In this document: positions 15,080 to 24,055 of the stretch, in pieces
Numbering within the stretch: the stretch's first letter is position 1
How the letters are laid out: each line of letters begins with the position of its first letter
Assembly: GCA_949290445.1 (NCBI GenBank)
Contig: CASERW010000010.1
Location: forward strand, 1 to 33,743
DNA: 33,743 bases
Direction: 5' to 3'
DNA from: Aeriscardovia aeriphila
GTDB taxonomy: Bacteria; Actinomycetota; Actinomycetes; Actinomycetales; Bifidobacteriaceae
Notes under the pieces: model-generated
Database searches by the model: none
What the model was told of the DNA's origin: nothing
The model's input: only the letters and a program-made list of their open reading frames with translations
Position numbers and translations under genes: made by a program

Positions 15080-17965
15080 ATGTATTGCAGAAATTGCGGA
15101 TCTCAACTCAGACCCGGTGCTGCATTTTGCGGGCACTGCGGTACTCGAGTCCTGCAAACACCTACGCAACCAGCGCAGGCTCCAGTGCAGCAGGCTCAGC
15201 CACAGTATCAAGCTCCCGCTCAGCCAGCACAACCCGCAGCTCAGCCAGCACCAGTTGCTCAACCACAGCCAACTGAGCCTGAAGTTGCTTCCCTTTCTTC
15301 TGAGATCGCTGATATTCCAGCACAGCCAGAAGCAACAGGCGATGAAACTACCTTCATGATGCCTCTAAGCCAACATCGCCCAGCACAGCCAACAGTTCAG
15401 CCTGCACCTGAGGCTCCTTCTGCACCAGCCGCCGAATCCGCACAGCCTGAACCAGTGGTTCAGCCGGCACAGCCTGAACCAGAAACTCAACCAGCGCCAG
15501 AACCTGAGGCACAGCCTGTTGAACACATGGAACCAGCAGCTCCAGCCCCTGTTGAAGCACCAGTTGCAGAACCAGAGGAAGAGCTCGAGCCAACAACAGT
15601 TCAACCCCCTGTTGAGCCGACACAACCAGTTCCTTCTGCACCACAAGAAGAACCAGAAGCCCCTGCAGTTGAACCCAGTGGAGATGTTGAGTCAGAACTT
15701 CCCGTAGCTCCAGCACCTGCACCACAGCGTCCAGCTGCCGCCCCGGTGCAACAGCCTGCTGCACCTGCTATGGCACAGGGATCTGCTAGCCAGCCAGCAA
15801 CCCCAGGAGCAGCTACTCCCTCCCTGTCCATCAAACTGCCGCAGAATCAATTCACTGCTGTACTGAAAAAACCCGCAATCTATCAGAGAGCAGGTATTAT
15901 CGCAGGAACAACAATCGCAGGTGCTGTTATTGGAGTGATGTTGCAAGCCATTATGCTGTTCCTTACCTCCATCTTGCTACCTAGCCATAATTCCGCGATT
16001 ACTTCTTCCGTGCTCTCCTTCAAATCAATCCTGTCAACACTGGTAACTGGTTTTGGTGGAACGTACAATGCTAACGTCGATCTGAGAAGCACACTTCAAG
16101 GTTTCCCCGTTCAAACCTCTCAAACATCGGTGAACTTTGCCGTTGAACTTCCACTCACAATCATTGGTGTTTTGGCGCTCGTTGGCGCACTTATCGGCGG
16201 TATCATCGCAGCGCGTTCCGCGGTAACCGACACAGAACAGCGTCAGGAAGTACTCCTTTCTCGTTGCATTACTCTCGCAACTGCAGGAATTGGCACCGGC
16301 ATTATTGTTTGCATCCTCGGTGCACTTGCTAGTTCCACGACAACGGCAACAATCGCTCAAACTCCCATTCCAGTTTCCGTGTCCTCTGTATCAGCAAAAG
16401 CGTTCTGGAACCCTCTGTTTTTAGTCGTTGTGGGTGCTCTCTTGGGAATGCTCATTACCAGAAAAGACCACAAACCCTCACTGGCACGTTTGCACTATGG
16501 CGTTCGTACCTTTGTTGAAACATCGCTACTCTTCTACGTTGTATTCACCGTTTTAACGATTATTCTGTTCGTTGCCGTAGCAATAGTGTCGAAGACGTTT
16601 GCTTTCATCCCACTGATCTTCGTTCTCGGCCCTCTGGCCATGTTCCAACTCATGACCCTAGGAAGCTGGGGCTCCTTCTCCGTCCTCGGCCTGTTCACCT
16701 TCTCTACCTTCTCTGACTTCTCGTCCTCCGTCATGGATGGGCTTGCTTTGCAGGTAGACAACCTTTACCCACTGTTTAGGTTCCTTCCTGGTTCAAACGT
16801 GACTAATCAACTCGATATGTTGAGAAGAAACGGTCGTTTCGCCCCAAGCTCAGTGCATGACCCAGCATGGATCCCTCTGATCAAACTGGCTCTTGTTCTG
16901 ATTACCTTTGCAAGCCTTGCTGCAGTAGCCTACTCTTTGGCTCGCCGTATGGCCGCTGACGAAGAGGAACGTAACTGGAAGCACGCATGGGTGTTCCCAC
17001 TGCTCAGCGCTGTTACATGGGGATTCATTTGCTTGGCTTATACACCTCTGGGCATTATTGTTCCTCGCGACACTGTTTCCTTCATATCGCAAATGAGCGA
17101 TCCGAGTACTGCAGCCGTGTTCTCCGTGTTTAGTTCTGCAGGTCAGATTTCCCCAGCAATGATCTTCTGGGGAGCACTCTGGGCATTCGCCGTTGAGGCT
17201 CTTGCTCGTCTGGTATTCCTCAAGATGATTCAGAAGAAGGCACAGCCAGCCCAGCAAACAACGCAACCTGCTCAAGGAGCGCAACCTACACAAGGTACAC
17301 AACCTGCACAAGCGCAACCATCAGCGTCAGAGCCATCAGGGCAGGCTCCTCAGTCAGCAGAGCAAGTGTCTCAACCAGTTACGCAGACTGCTCAGTTTGC
17401 ACAGGCGACACAAGCCCAACAGGCTCAACCGCAGCAAGTGCCACCGCAGCCTCAGTACATGCCGTACGCAGGCCAGACGCAAGCAGCTCAATTCGCACAA
17501 CCACAAGTGCAGCAGCCACAAGTTCCACAGGCTCAGCACTACCCCGCTCAGCCTCAGAACTATCAGGCTCAACCTCAGATGCCACAGTACCCAGCACAAT
17601 CTCAGTACCAGGCACAACCACAGTACCAGGCACAGCCTCAGCAATATGCTGCTCCTGGAGCCTATTCCCATCCTCAATATGCCGCTTACCCTGTGCGGCC
17701 TACTGGGCAGATGCCGCTCCAGCAACAGGTAGCTGCCGCACCACAGCGTCCAGCTGCTCTTGCCCCTCAGAGCCCAACAATGCCAGCTCCTGCGCAACCA
17801 GCCACTCCTGCCCCTTCACAGCAGCAAGGTGGACGCTACCCGCAGGCTCCTGCTCCTCAGTACCCAGCACAGCCAAGCTTCTATCAGCAAGCGCCTGTCC
17901 CGCAGGCACCTGGATACCCGCAGAACCCCCAAGATTATCAGCGCAATAACAACAACCAGCAGTGA
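15080..17965 (+). CDS. Zinc-ribbon membrane protein 2: polytopic domain with Pro/Gln-rich arms
   Basis: A 961-residue membrane protein of unknown function. It begins with a zinc ribbon (CRNC and CGHC, residues 4-23). A Pro/Ala/Gln/Glu-rich linker runs to about 255. A polytopic membrane domain (about 260-720) aligns along its length with that of the preceding gene: both share YQxAGIxAG, RTFVET, WKHxW and WAFAxEALARLVFL. The last 240 residues are a Gln/Pro/Ala/Tyr-rich tail with many YQAQPQ and QYPAQ steps, probably disordered; the TcaA-like domain of its neighbour is absent. The topology, cytoplasmic ribbon and tail, is inferred. GAGGAG lies six bases before the ATG. The low-complexity arms are easily mistaken for frameshifted sequence, but the frame is intact. 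Confidence 0.84.
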   Translation: MYCRNCGSQLRPGAAFCGHCGTRVLQTPTQPAQAPVQQAQPQYQAPAQPAQPAAQPAPVAQPQPTEPEVASLSSEIADIPAQPEATGDETTFMMPLSQHRPAQPTVQPAPEAPSAPAAESAQPEPVVQPAQPEPETQPAPEPEAQPVEHMEPAAPAPVEAPVAEPEEELEPTTVQPPVEPTQPVPSAPQEEPEAPAVEPSGDVESELPVAPAPAPQRPAAAPVQQPAAPAMAQGSASQPATPGAATPSLSIKLPQNQFTAVLKKPAIYQRAGIIAGTTIAGAVIGVMLQAIMLFLTSILLPSHNSAITSSVLSFKSILSTLVTGFGGTYNANVDLRSTLQGFPVQTSQTSVNFAVELPLTIIGVLALVGALIGGIIAARSAVTDTEQRQEVLLSRCITLATAGIGTGIIVCILGALASSTTTATIAQTPIPVSVSSVSAKAFWNPLFLVVVGALLGMLITRKDHKPSLARLHYGVRTFVETSLLFYVVFTVLTIILFVAVAIVSKTFAFIPLIFVLGPLAMFQLMTLGSWGSFSVLGLFTFSTFSDFSSSVMDGLALQVDNLYPLFRFLPGSNVTNQLDMLRRNGRFAPSSVHDPAWIPLIKLALVLITFASLAAVAYSLARRMAADEEERNWKHAWVFPLLSAVTWGFICLAYTPLGIIVPRDTVSFISQMSDPSTAAVFSVFSSAGQISPAMIFWGALWAFAVEALARLVFLKMIQKKAQPAQQTTQPAQGAQPTQGTQPAQAQPSASEPSGQAPQSAEQVSQPVTQTAQFAQATQAQQAQPQQVPPQPQYMPYAGQTQAAQFAQPQVQQPQVPQAQHYPAQPQNYQAQPQMPQYPAQSQYQAQPQYQAQPQQYAAPGAYSHPQYAAYPVRPTGQMPLQQQVAAAPQRPAALAPQSPTMPAPAQPATPAPSQQQGGRYPQAPAPQYPAQPSFYQQAPVPQAPGYPQNPQDYQRNNNNQQ

Positions 17966-17987
17966 TAATCTAGGGAAATACTAAAAC

Positions 17988-18022
17988 AAGCCGAGTGGTA
18001 CAAGAGTGCTGCTCGGCTTTTT
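17988..18022 (+). terminator. Terminator of zinc-ribbon gene 2
   Basis: An 8-bp stem AAGCCGAG/CTCGGCTT (17988-17995 with 18012-18019) with a 16-nt loop, followed by TTT, 22 bp after the stop codon. The arms resemble those of the terminator after gene 1. Confidence 0.85.
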
Positions 18023-18028
18023 CTGTGC

Positions 18029-18055
18029 TTGATATACGCCCTCAGACCGTACAAT
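18029..18055 (+). promoter_or_regulatory. Candidate promoter of zinc-ribbon gene 3
   Basis: TTGATA (18029-18034), a short 15-bp spacer and TACAAT (18050-18055), directly after the previous terminator and 20 bp before the ATG. The leader is filled by the AGGTGAGGTGAGG ribosome binding region. Confidence 0.45.
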
Positions 18056-18075
18056 AAAAGAGGTGAGGTGAGGAT

Positions 18076-19578
18076 ATGGCACAAGACGATAAGTTCTGCA
18101 CAAACTGCGGTCAGCCGATTGAGCCTGGCGACATCGTATGCACCCATTGCGGCAAGCCCATCGACCGAGGGGCCAAGGCAGCCGAAAAGTCCAAGAACTT
18201 CGATTTCGCGCGCAAAGGCGAAACCGGCGACTACACCTTGCAAAATGCCGAGCTCACCGCAGGCGAAAGAGTTATGCAAGACGCAACGCGCCAAAGATAT
18301 CTCGCCGCACAAGCCGCAGCGAACGCGGCACAGGCTGGCGGAACGCTACCCAATGGAGCGCAGACTGGTGGGGCACAACCGAACGGGACACAACCCAGCG
18401 GAATGATGCCCAACGGGACGCTGTCTGGCTCGCAGGCGATGAATGAGCTGGCCGGAGGAAACTGGGATACGACCGGTGCAGGAAGCGCAACGGGGACAGC
18501 GACCGTAGCATCCACCGCCGTGGCAGCCCAGCAAGCCCAACTCGAAGCAGCACGCAAGAAGCGCGTGGGCAAACGGCTGCTCATCACCTTCCTCATCCTC
18601 GCGCTCGTCGTCGCCACCTCCGTGGGAACGTTCTTCGCCATCCAGTTTGTTCAACGGTTGAACAATCCGACGTCCTTCCTCACGCAATACACGAAGGCGC
18701 TGTCCACGGGCAACTTCGAAACCATGAACGCCATGGCCGCCCCTTCCGCACGCCTGCACGGCAGACTCGCACAAAACCCGGCGACGAAAAAGGGAAGCTA
18801 CCCGAGCAAAATCTCGTTTAGCCCTCGCGGCAAACAAGACGGCAACTACCGCGAATTCACGCTCAAATACACGCTCGCCGGGGAGAAATACTCCACAATT
18901 ATGACAGTGCACAAGGTCGACGGATCTGCCGGCTACAACGGTTGGGAAGCTACTAGCCAGCCGCACTTCACCTTGAGCATCGGCAAACTTCTCACACCTT
19001 TCGCCTCCGTCGAGGTCAACGGCGTACCCGTACCAGCAAACGCTTCTTACCCGGTATTTCCTGGGATTTACACTGTGCACGCTCAGCAAAGCGACTGGTT
19101 TACCACGGAAGACGTGGTACTCAGCCCGAAGAAGGCGACCGCACAGTTTACGTATAAGGTGAATCCGGATGTGAAGAAGATCATCCAAGACAAGGTGAAC
19201 CAGGATGCTGACCTGCTCGTCAACAATGAGAACCTCGTCGAAGGAAAGAATGTTGACGTTGATATTCTGCGCACGTACGGGCTCATTCTCGACGACGGAA
19301 CCTTCTACAAGAATGTGAAGGCAAGCGTGAAAGAATACCCGAAGGTCAAGCGCGTGGGAATTTCAGAGGATAACATCCCCTGGTTCGAGCTACAAGAAGG
19401 CAAGGTTCAGTACGATTACGACTACGGAACGGATGCGAACCACTTGCAGCACGGAAGCTCAGAAGCTTTGATTAGTAATCTGGGTTCAGGCTACGACAAC
19501 ACATTCCTCTCGTTTGCCGTCGACACGGATAACACGGTGAGCTTCACGCATGAGCTCAACGGCCGCCGCTTCGACTGA
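18076..19578 (+). CDS. Zinc-ribbon membrane protein 3: single-span TcaA-like protein
   Basis: A 500-residue protein with the plain TcaA-like architecture. A zinc ribbon (CTNC and CTHC, about residues 9-30) is followed by a charged and then Gly/Asn/Thr-rich linker, one membrane span (LLITFLILALVVATSVGTFFAI, about 170-192) and an extracytoplasmic region of some 300 residues. That region is paralogous to the C-terminal part of zinc-ribbon protein 1: YTKALSTGNFETMNAMA matches YTNAISAGNFEQANAMA, and both have xNGVxV, a YPxxYT step and GKxxYxYD. The polytopic domain is absent. TcaA of Staphylococcus aureus is an envelope protein linked to glycopeptide susceptibility and lipoteichoic/wall polymer biology; sharing a fold does not prove that role here. 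ATG at 18076 has a purine-rich Shine-Dalgarno. Convergent with the maf-nudix gene. Confidence 0.85.
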   Translation: MAQDDKFCTNCGQPIEPGDIVCTHCGKPIDRGAKAAEKSKNFDFARKGETGDYTLQNAELTAGERVMQDATRQRYLAAQAAANAAQAGGTLPNGAQTGGAQPNGTQPSGMMPNGTLSGSQAMNELAGGNWDTTGAGSATGTATVASTAVAAQQAQLEAARKKRVGKRLLITFLILALVVATSVGTFFAIQFVQRLNNPTSFLTQYTKALSTGNFETMNAMAAPSARLHGRLAQNPATKKGSYPSKISFSPRGKQDGNYREFTLKYTLAGEKYSTIMTVHKVDGSAGYNGWEATSQPHFTLSIGKLLTPFASVEVNGVPVPANASYPVFPGIYTVHAQQSDWFTTEDVVLSPKKATAQFTYKVNPDVKKIIQDKVNQDADLLVNNENLVEGKNVDVDILRTYGLILDDGTFYKNVKASVKEYPKVKRVGISEDNIPWFELQEGKVQYDYDYGTDANHLQHGSSEALISNLGSGYDNTFLSFAVDTDNTVSFTHELNGRRFD

Positions 19579-19589
19579 ACACTGCAGGC

Positions 19590-19605
19590 GCGCGGAAAAA
19601 CGCGC
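19590..19605. terminator. Small hairpin between convergent genes
   Basis: A 5-bp GC stem GCGCG/CGCGC with loop GAAAAA lies in the 29-bp gap between zinc-ribbon gene 3 and the maf-nudix gene. On the minus strand the T-run is inside the loop, so it is at best a weak bidirectional terminator. Confidence 0.25.
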
Positions 19606-19607
19606 TG

Positions 19608-20942
19608 TCAGTTGGTGGCCATAGCGCGCGAGATTTGGCGGGCGCGATGCAAATCATCCAGCCAATCTGCCTTGAAATAGCTCAGCAGCGGCAACGACTC
19701 CACATCCGACACGCGCTTCCACACCACATCAATCGACTCATTATCCGTCACATGCGGCTTCACCGAATGGCCCACACGCTCAAAGGCGAGCAAAGTCGTG
19801 TACGCCCACGGGCCATGGTCTTCCGTATGCGCACCGACAATGTCGATATCCTGCGGAGCAATACCAGCTTCCTCCCAGGCTTCACGAAGGCCGCCTTCAA
19901 ACGGGCTCTCCCCCGTTGACAACGCACCACCCGGGTTACCCCAGGTTCCACCCTCCATCGACCAGGCTGCACGACGCTGCAAAGCAACATGAGTAATCTC
20001 ACCAGTGAAAGTGTCCCTGCGGAAGAGCAGAACACCAGCAGCACCGTGCAAACCCCAATGCTTATGCCCGCACGCGCAATCGATGAAACCATCACCCGGC
20101 TGAGAAACATTCTTCAACAGGGCGCGGGAGTCTCCGTTAATAGCCAAACGGCCGCGCTTATCACGCTTCAAGTTCCAAAAATCAGGCCAGAAGAAGCCCA
20201 AACGAGTGGCCATCTGACGGACTAGAGGAAGTGACAGCCCCTGAATTCCATGCGGATCGCCAGAAACAGAGTCGATAAAAGCTCCACCCAAACCCTCAAG
20301 AGTGAAAGAACCTGCCACTTCGAGAGGCTCACCCGTTTCCACGTATGCGCGAATCTCTTCATCGGAGTAGTCGGCGAAGTGAACACGAGCGCTGGAAATC
20401 TCAGATAGTTCCCTCCCCGAAGCAAGGTCAATGAGGGTGTGACCTGTCCACAAAGTGCCGGACTTGCCACGCATCTGGGCGATGCGTTCGAAAGCCTTTT
20501 CAGCAGTGTGCGGCTTGCCATACGCCACACCGTCAAACTCGAACATAGAATCCGAGCCGATGAGCAGAGGGCCCTTCTTAAGCCCCGCAAGCCCAGGGTT
20601 AGCAGCGATCGTGCCCAACGGCCCGCCCAACAGTTCCGTCGTCGTGCGGCCAATCAGAGGGTTGACGCGCTCCTCAACAGCAGTGGAGCGGCGAGCGCGG
20701 TTAATCGTGTTCTCCTGTTCGCGGTAAGCAGCCTGCACAGCGTGAGCCTTCGCACGGGAAAGAACCATCACGCGCTGCTCGGTAGGCATATCCTCCACTT
20801 TCATATCCGCGTTGGCGGCGAAGCGGCGGATGACGGCGTCCTCGTCGACGCGCGAGACGCGGATGGTTGGGCAGATGCCTGCTTGCAACAGCAGAGCACG
20901 CCTCGAAGGGGAAGAGGATGCCAAAATGACAGGGATACTCAC
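19608..20942 (-). CDS. maf: Maf nucleotide pyrophosphatase fused to a Nudix hydrolase
   Basis: A 444-residue fusion of two nucleotide-cleaning enzymes. The N-terminal half is Maf: ILASSSPSRRALL at the start, GSDSM in place of the usual GADT, and a GKP followed by an LWTGHTL segment. Maf proteins hydrolyse non-canonical nucleoside triphosphates to monophosphates. The C-terminal half has a complete Nudix box, G-x5-E-x7-RE-x2-EE-x-G-I (GALSTGE ... REAWEEAGI), and so should cleave nucleoside diphosphate derivatives; its substrate is unknown. Between the first helix and the GSDSM motif the Maf part carries an insert of about 50 residues rich in Arg, Thr and Gly. Translation starts at a GTG with GGAAGG ahead. 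It follows thrB on the same strand with 94 bp between and no terminator, so it may belong to the argS-thrB unit. Confidence 0.9.
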   Translation of the reverse strand: MSIPVILASSSPSRRALLLQAGICPTIRVSRVDEDAVIRRFAANADMKVEDMPTEQRVMVLSRAKAHAVQAAYREQENTINRARRSTAVEERVNPLIGRTTTELLGGPLGTIAANPGLAGLKKGPLLIGSDSMFEFDGVAYGKPHTAEKAFERIAQMRGKSGTLWTGHTLIDLASGRELSEISSARVHFADYSDEEIRAYVETGEPLEVAGSFTLEGLGGAFIDSVSGDPHGIQGLSLPLVRQMATRLGFFWPDFWNLKRDKRGRLAINGDSRALLKNVSQPGDGFIDCACGHKHWGLHGAAGVLLFRRDTFTGEITHVALQRRAAWSMEGGTWGNPGGALSTGESPFEGGLREAWEEAGIAPQDIDIVGAHTEDHGPWAYTTLLAFERVGHSVKPHVTDNESIDVVWKRVSDVESLPLLSYFKADWLDDLHRARQISRAMATN

Positions 20943-21036
20943 TCTGATGCCTTCCTTTGTGGCTTCTGTACCTTCGTTTTCAGTTCAGCCCACTCGGCGC
21001 GGGCGGGCGGCGCGCGGGACCTTCGCTATTCTGCAA

Positions 21037-22191
21037 TTATTCTGCATTCAGGGGCGTGACTTGAACACCGTTTTTATCGAGCGGCATATAAGTCAAGCTC
21101 CAACGCTTGTTGGCCAGCCAATCATGCTCCACCAGCTGCTTGATACGGTTAACCCACGCAGGCCTGGCGCTCGAACTCCACATTCCCGGAGCGATACCCA
21201 CTCCGTAGGGGTTCCACGCTTCTGAACCAGACTCTTGAGCATCTTTCATGCGAGCTAAAGTGCGCTGATAATCTGGGTCGGCGTGAAGAACGAGAACTGC
21301 CGGACCAGAGCCGAGCAGAACAGCAGCGAAACCCTGGGAGCGCAAGTGTTCTACCAGCAGCACCGACTCGCGCAAAGCTCCGTCGAGTAACGGCAGGCGC
21401 ATCGCGTCATGAGTGGCATCGAAAAGCAGCTGATTATCAGGCATATTCTGGCCGGTCAGCTGCGAATGCAGGAGCACGGAACGCTGAATGTTGCTCAGCG
21501 CGCGAGAGCGGGAGAACGGCTCCGACGTGCCCTCGCCGTAATCTGGCTCGGCACCCAACGGCAGGTTTCCGCGGCGTCGCTCAACTGGCAGCAGAAGGGC
21601 TGCTTGAACGGCCGGGTGAACAGGCTGGGCTTGCGCAATCCACTCATTATGGCGGGTAATAGCCTGCGGGAAGCCCACTACTGAGGAGGGGACATCCTGT
21701 GGCTGGCGCAACCATACCGACACCAGATTGCCATAAACGCTTGCCGCGGTGGCGCTTTGGCGGCCCAACATGGAGGCGGCCACAGAGAACATCTGCTGTT
21801 TGAAATCCTTCGAGGTGAGGTCGCCAGCGTCAGGGCGCATAGCAAAGGCCGCCGCCACACCGGCGACGACGCTCGCCACCGAGGTTCCCAAACCGGCGCG
21901 CGCGGGGATTGAATTGCGCATGCTCACCGTCAAACCGGTGCGAGGCTCCCCCAGGAAATCTTGGGTGAGCCAGCAGGCTTTGACGCTCAAATTCTGCTCA
22001 TTATGAGGGAATGCGAGCTCGTCGACACCACGAACGCTCACCTGCGCTCCTTCGCGAGCAACAGGTTGGAAGGTGACGTCGAGGCGAAGATCCAAGCCCA
22101 AGCCCAGCGTTCCCACTCCCGGGCCTAAGCCCGAGGCGGATGCGGGAACGCTGACCTTCACACCGTTTGACTGATAAGCCATTACTGTCAC
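21037..22191 (-). CDS. thrB: Homoserine kinase
   Basis: GHMP-family kinase that phosphorylates homoserine to O-phosphohomoserine, the step before threonine synthase. Motif 1 PASASGLGPG with the following TLGLGLDL fits homoserine kinases; motif 2 is GLGTSVAS, the phosphate loop; motif 3 is LLGSGPAVLVL near residue 290. At 384 residues it is longer than many family members (about 300), mainly by an insert around residues 190-225 and a C-terminal extension. The start ATG overlaps the argS stop as ATGA (22188-22191), so it is translationally coupled to argS. In several bifidobacteria lysA and hom lie between argS and thrB; neither is here. The next in-frame ATG (MAYQ, three codons in) is an alternative start. 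Confidence 0.92.
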   Translation of the reverse strand: MTVMAYQSNGVKVSVPASASGLGPGVGTLGLGLDLRLDVTFQPVAREGAQVSVRGVDELAFPHNEQNLSVKACWLTQDFLGEPRTGLTVSMRNSIPARAGLGTSVASVVAGVAAAFAMRPDAGDLTSKDFKQQMFSVAASMLGRQSATAASVYGNLVSVWLRQPQDVPSSVVGFPQAITRHNEWIAQAQPVHPAVQAALLLPVERRRGNLPLGAEPDYGEGTSEPFSRSRALSNIQRSVLLHSQLTGQNMPDNQLLFDATHDAMRLPLLDGALRESVLLVEHLRSQGFAAVLLGSGPAVLVLHADPDYQRTLARMKDAQESGSEAWNPYGVGIAPGMWSSSARPAWVNRIKQLVEHDWLANKRWSLTYMPLDKNGVQVTPLNAE

Positions 22192-23984
22192 ATCTTTTCT
22201 GGAGCGGACACTGCCAAGAGTGCCAAACCGTTTTCAACAACCTGGCGCACTGCGTCGTTCAAACGCAGGCGAGCTGCGGAACGAGCTGGCTCGGGGTTCT
22301 TCTGCTTTTCCAGCAGGGAAACGGCTTGTTCCTCGCCACGCTTTTCCGCATCGGTCAAAGCCATAGGAACCACGCGCTCCTTGGCATACCAGGTGTGGTA
22401 AGCGCCAGCAAGGTCCTCCAAATAGTGGGCGATGCGGTGTGGTTCGCGCAGGTCAGCGGCAGTGGTGAGCACCTCACGGTAGAGGGCGAGCTGTGCCAAA
22501 AGCTCCTCGTCGTCCTTGAGGTCGAGCAAGGAGAGGTCAGCACCCTCGCGAGTAATGCCAGCGGCTTCAGCGTTACGGTCGACTGCGCAGGAGCGAGCGT
22601 GAGCGTACTGAACGTAGTACACCGGGTTTTCGTTGGTGTGGCTGGTCAGAACGTCGAGGTCGATGTCGAGAGTCTGGTTGTAGGAGGTGCGAGCCAAGGA
22701 GTAGCGTGCAGCATCCACACCCACTGCGTCAACAAGGTCGTCGATGGTAACGATGTTGCCAGCACGCTTACTCATGCGCACTACTTCACCGTTCTTGAAG
22801 ATGTTGACGAGCTGACCGATGAGAATTTGTATGTTCTCCTGCGGCTTGTCACCAAAAGCGGCAGCAGCTGCCATCAAGCGGCCGATGTAGCCGTGGTGGT
22901 CGGCGCCGAGCATGTAGATTGCCGTGTCAGCAGGCTTTGTGGCACGGTGGCGCTTGTTGAAGTAGTAGGCAACATCAGAGCAGAAGTAGCTAGGCATGCC
23001 GTTGGAGCGGATGAGAACGCGGTCCTTATCGTCACCGTAGTCGGTGGTGCGAAGCCAGGTTGCGCCATCCTTTTCATAGACGACACCGAGCTCACGCAAC
23101 TTGGCGAGAGCCTTGTCGACCTCGCCGTCGTCGTAGAGGCTCTGCTCGTGGAAGTACACGTCGAAGTGAACACGGAACTCTTCCATGCTCTTCTTGATTT
23201 CGTCGAACATGAGCGGAACGGCACGCTTGCGGAACTCCTCACGCTGAGCAGAATCGCCCTCACCCAAAGGCTCGCCGTTCTCATTGGTGCCGTCGTCGAC
23301 GCGAGGCAGGGAGAGAATATCCACGCCGTCAGCGTTGGCTTGTGCGATCACCGTATTGGCAATCTCGTTGATGTAGGAGCCTTTGTAACCGTCGGCTGGA
23401 ACTGGCTCGTTATGAGCTGCGGCGACCAGGGACTTGGCGAAACGGTCGATTTGGGAGCCGTGATCGTTGAAATAGTACTCACGCACGACGTCAGCGCCGT
23501 TGGCTTGCAGGACGCGAGCCATGGAATCGCCAACAGCAGCCCAGCGAGTGCCGCCAATGTGAATAGGGCCAGTTGGGTTTGCTGAAACGAACTCGAGGTT
23601 GAGGGTTCGGCCTGCCAAATGCGTGTTTGTGCCGAAGCCGGTGCCTTGTTCAAGGACTTCGTCGACAATTTGTGCGGAGGCTGCAGCGTTCAACGTGATG
23701 TTGATGAAGCCTGGGCCCGCGATGTCAACAGAAGCAATACCGTCGTTTTCGCGCAGTTTCTCAGCAATCAGTTCAGCGAAAGCGCGAGGTTGCATGCCAG
23801 CGCGCTTGCCCAGCTGAAGGGCGATGTTCGATGCCCAATCGCCGTGTGCGCGGTCCTTTGGACGCATCACAGCGGCCTTTTGTGCGGTCGGAACCATGTC
23901 GGCGGTCAGTTCGCCGGCCTTTCCAGCGTTCACCAGCTCGGTGACGATGGAGACAATCAAAGTGCTCAAAGCTTGCGGATTCAT
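22188..23984 (-). CDS. argS: Arginine--tRNA ligase
   Basis: Class I aminoacyl-tRNA synthetase charging tRNA-Arg. The 598-residue protein has the N-terminal tRNA-binding domain (to about 110, with RPKDRAHGDWASN), the HIGH-type signature SANPTGPIHIGG near residue 140, the KMSKS-equivalent VRMSKRAGN near 400, and the helical anticodon-binding domain at the C-terminus (ending LALLAVSAPEKM). The frame is open to an ATG at 23996, but GGAG lies ahead of the third ATG (23984), and starting there gives MNPQALSTLIVSIV, which agrees with the actinobacterial N-terminus; I therefore prefer 23984. thrB overlaps its stop by 4 bp. The gene marks the left, core-genome edge of the accessory region that follows. 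Confidence 0.96.
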   Translation of the reverse strand: MNPQALSTLIVSIVTELVNAGKAGELTADMVPTAQKAAVMRPKDRAHGDWASNIALQLGKRAGMQPRAFAELIAEKLRENDGIASVDIAGPGFINITLNAAASAQIVDEVLEQGTGFGTNTHLAGRTLNLEFVSANPTGPIHIGGTRWAAVGDSMARVLQANGADVVREYYFNDHGSQIDRFAKSLVAAAHNEPVPADGYKGSYINEIANTVIAQANADGVDILSLPRVDDGTNENGEPLGEGDSAQREEFRKRAVPLMFDEIKKSMEEFRVHFDVYFHEQSLYDDGEVDKALAKLRELGVVYEKDGATWLRTTDYGDDKDRVLIRSNGMPSYFCSDVAYYFNKRHRATKPADTAIYMLGADHHGYIGRLMAAAAAFGDKPQENIQILIGQLVNIFKNGEVVRMSKRAGNIVTIDDLVDAVGVDAARYSLARTSYNQTLDIDLDVLTSHTNENPVYYVQYAHARSCAVDRNAEAAGITREGADLSLLDLKDDEELLAQLALYREVLTTAADLREPHRIAHYLEDLAGAYHTWYAKERVVPMALTDAEKRGEEQAVSLLEKQKNPEPARSAARLRLNDAVRQVVENGLALLAVSAPEKM

Positions 23985-24055
23985 AGTCTCCATCATACGG
24001 AACCCGCGCTACTCGACCCGCCTGAGGGGTTAATACTTCTCAGCCCTCATACGAA

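Noticed and set aside
22167..23585. 472-codon plus-strand open frame antisense to argS
   Set aside because: Product shows no family resemblance; the argS frame has all class I synthetase motifs.
24013..24021. TCGACCCGC shared with the T-arm of tRNA-Arg, considered as an attachment-site repeat
   Set aside because: Only 9 bp and in the wrong relative orientation for direct attachment-site repeats.
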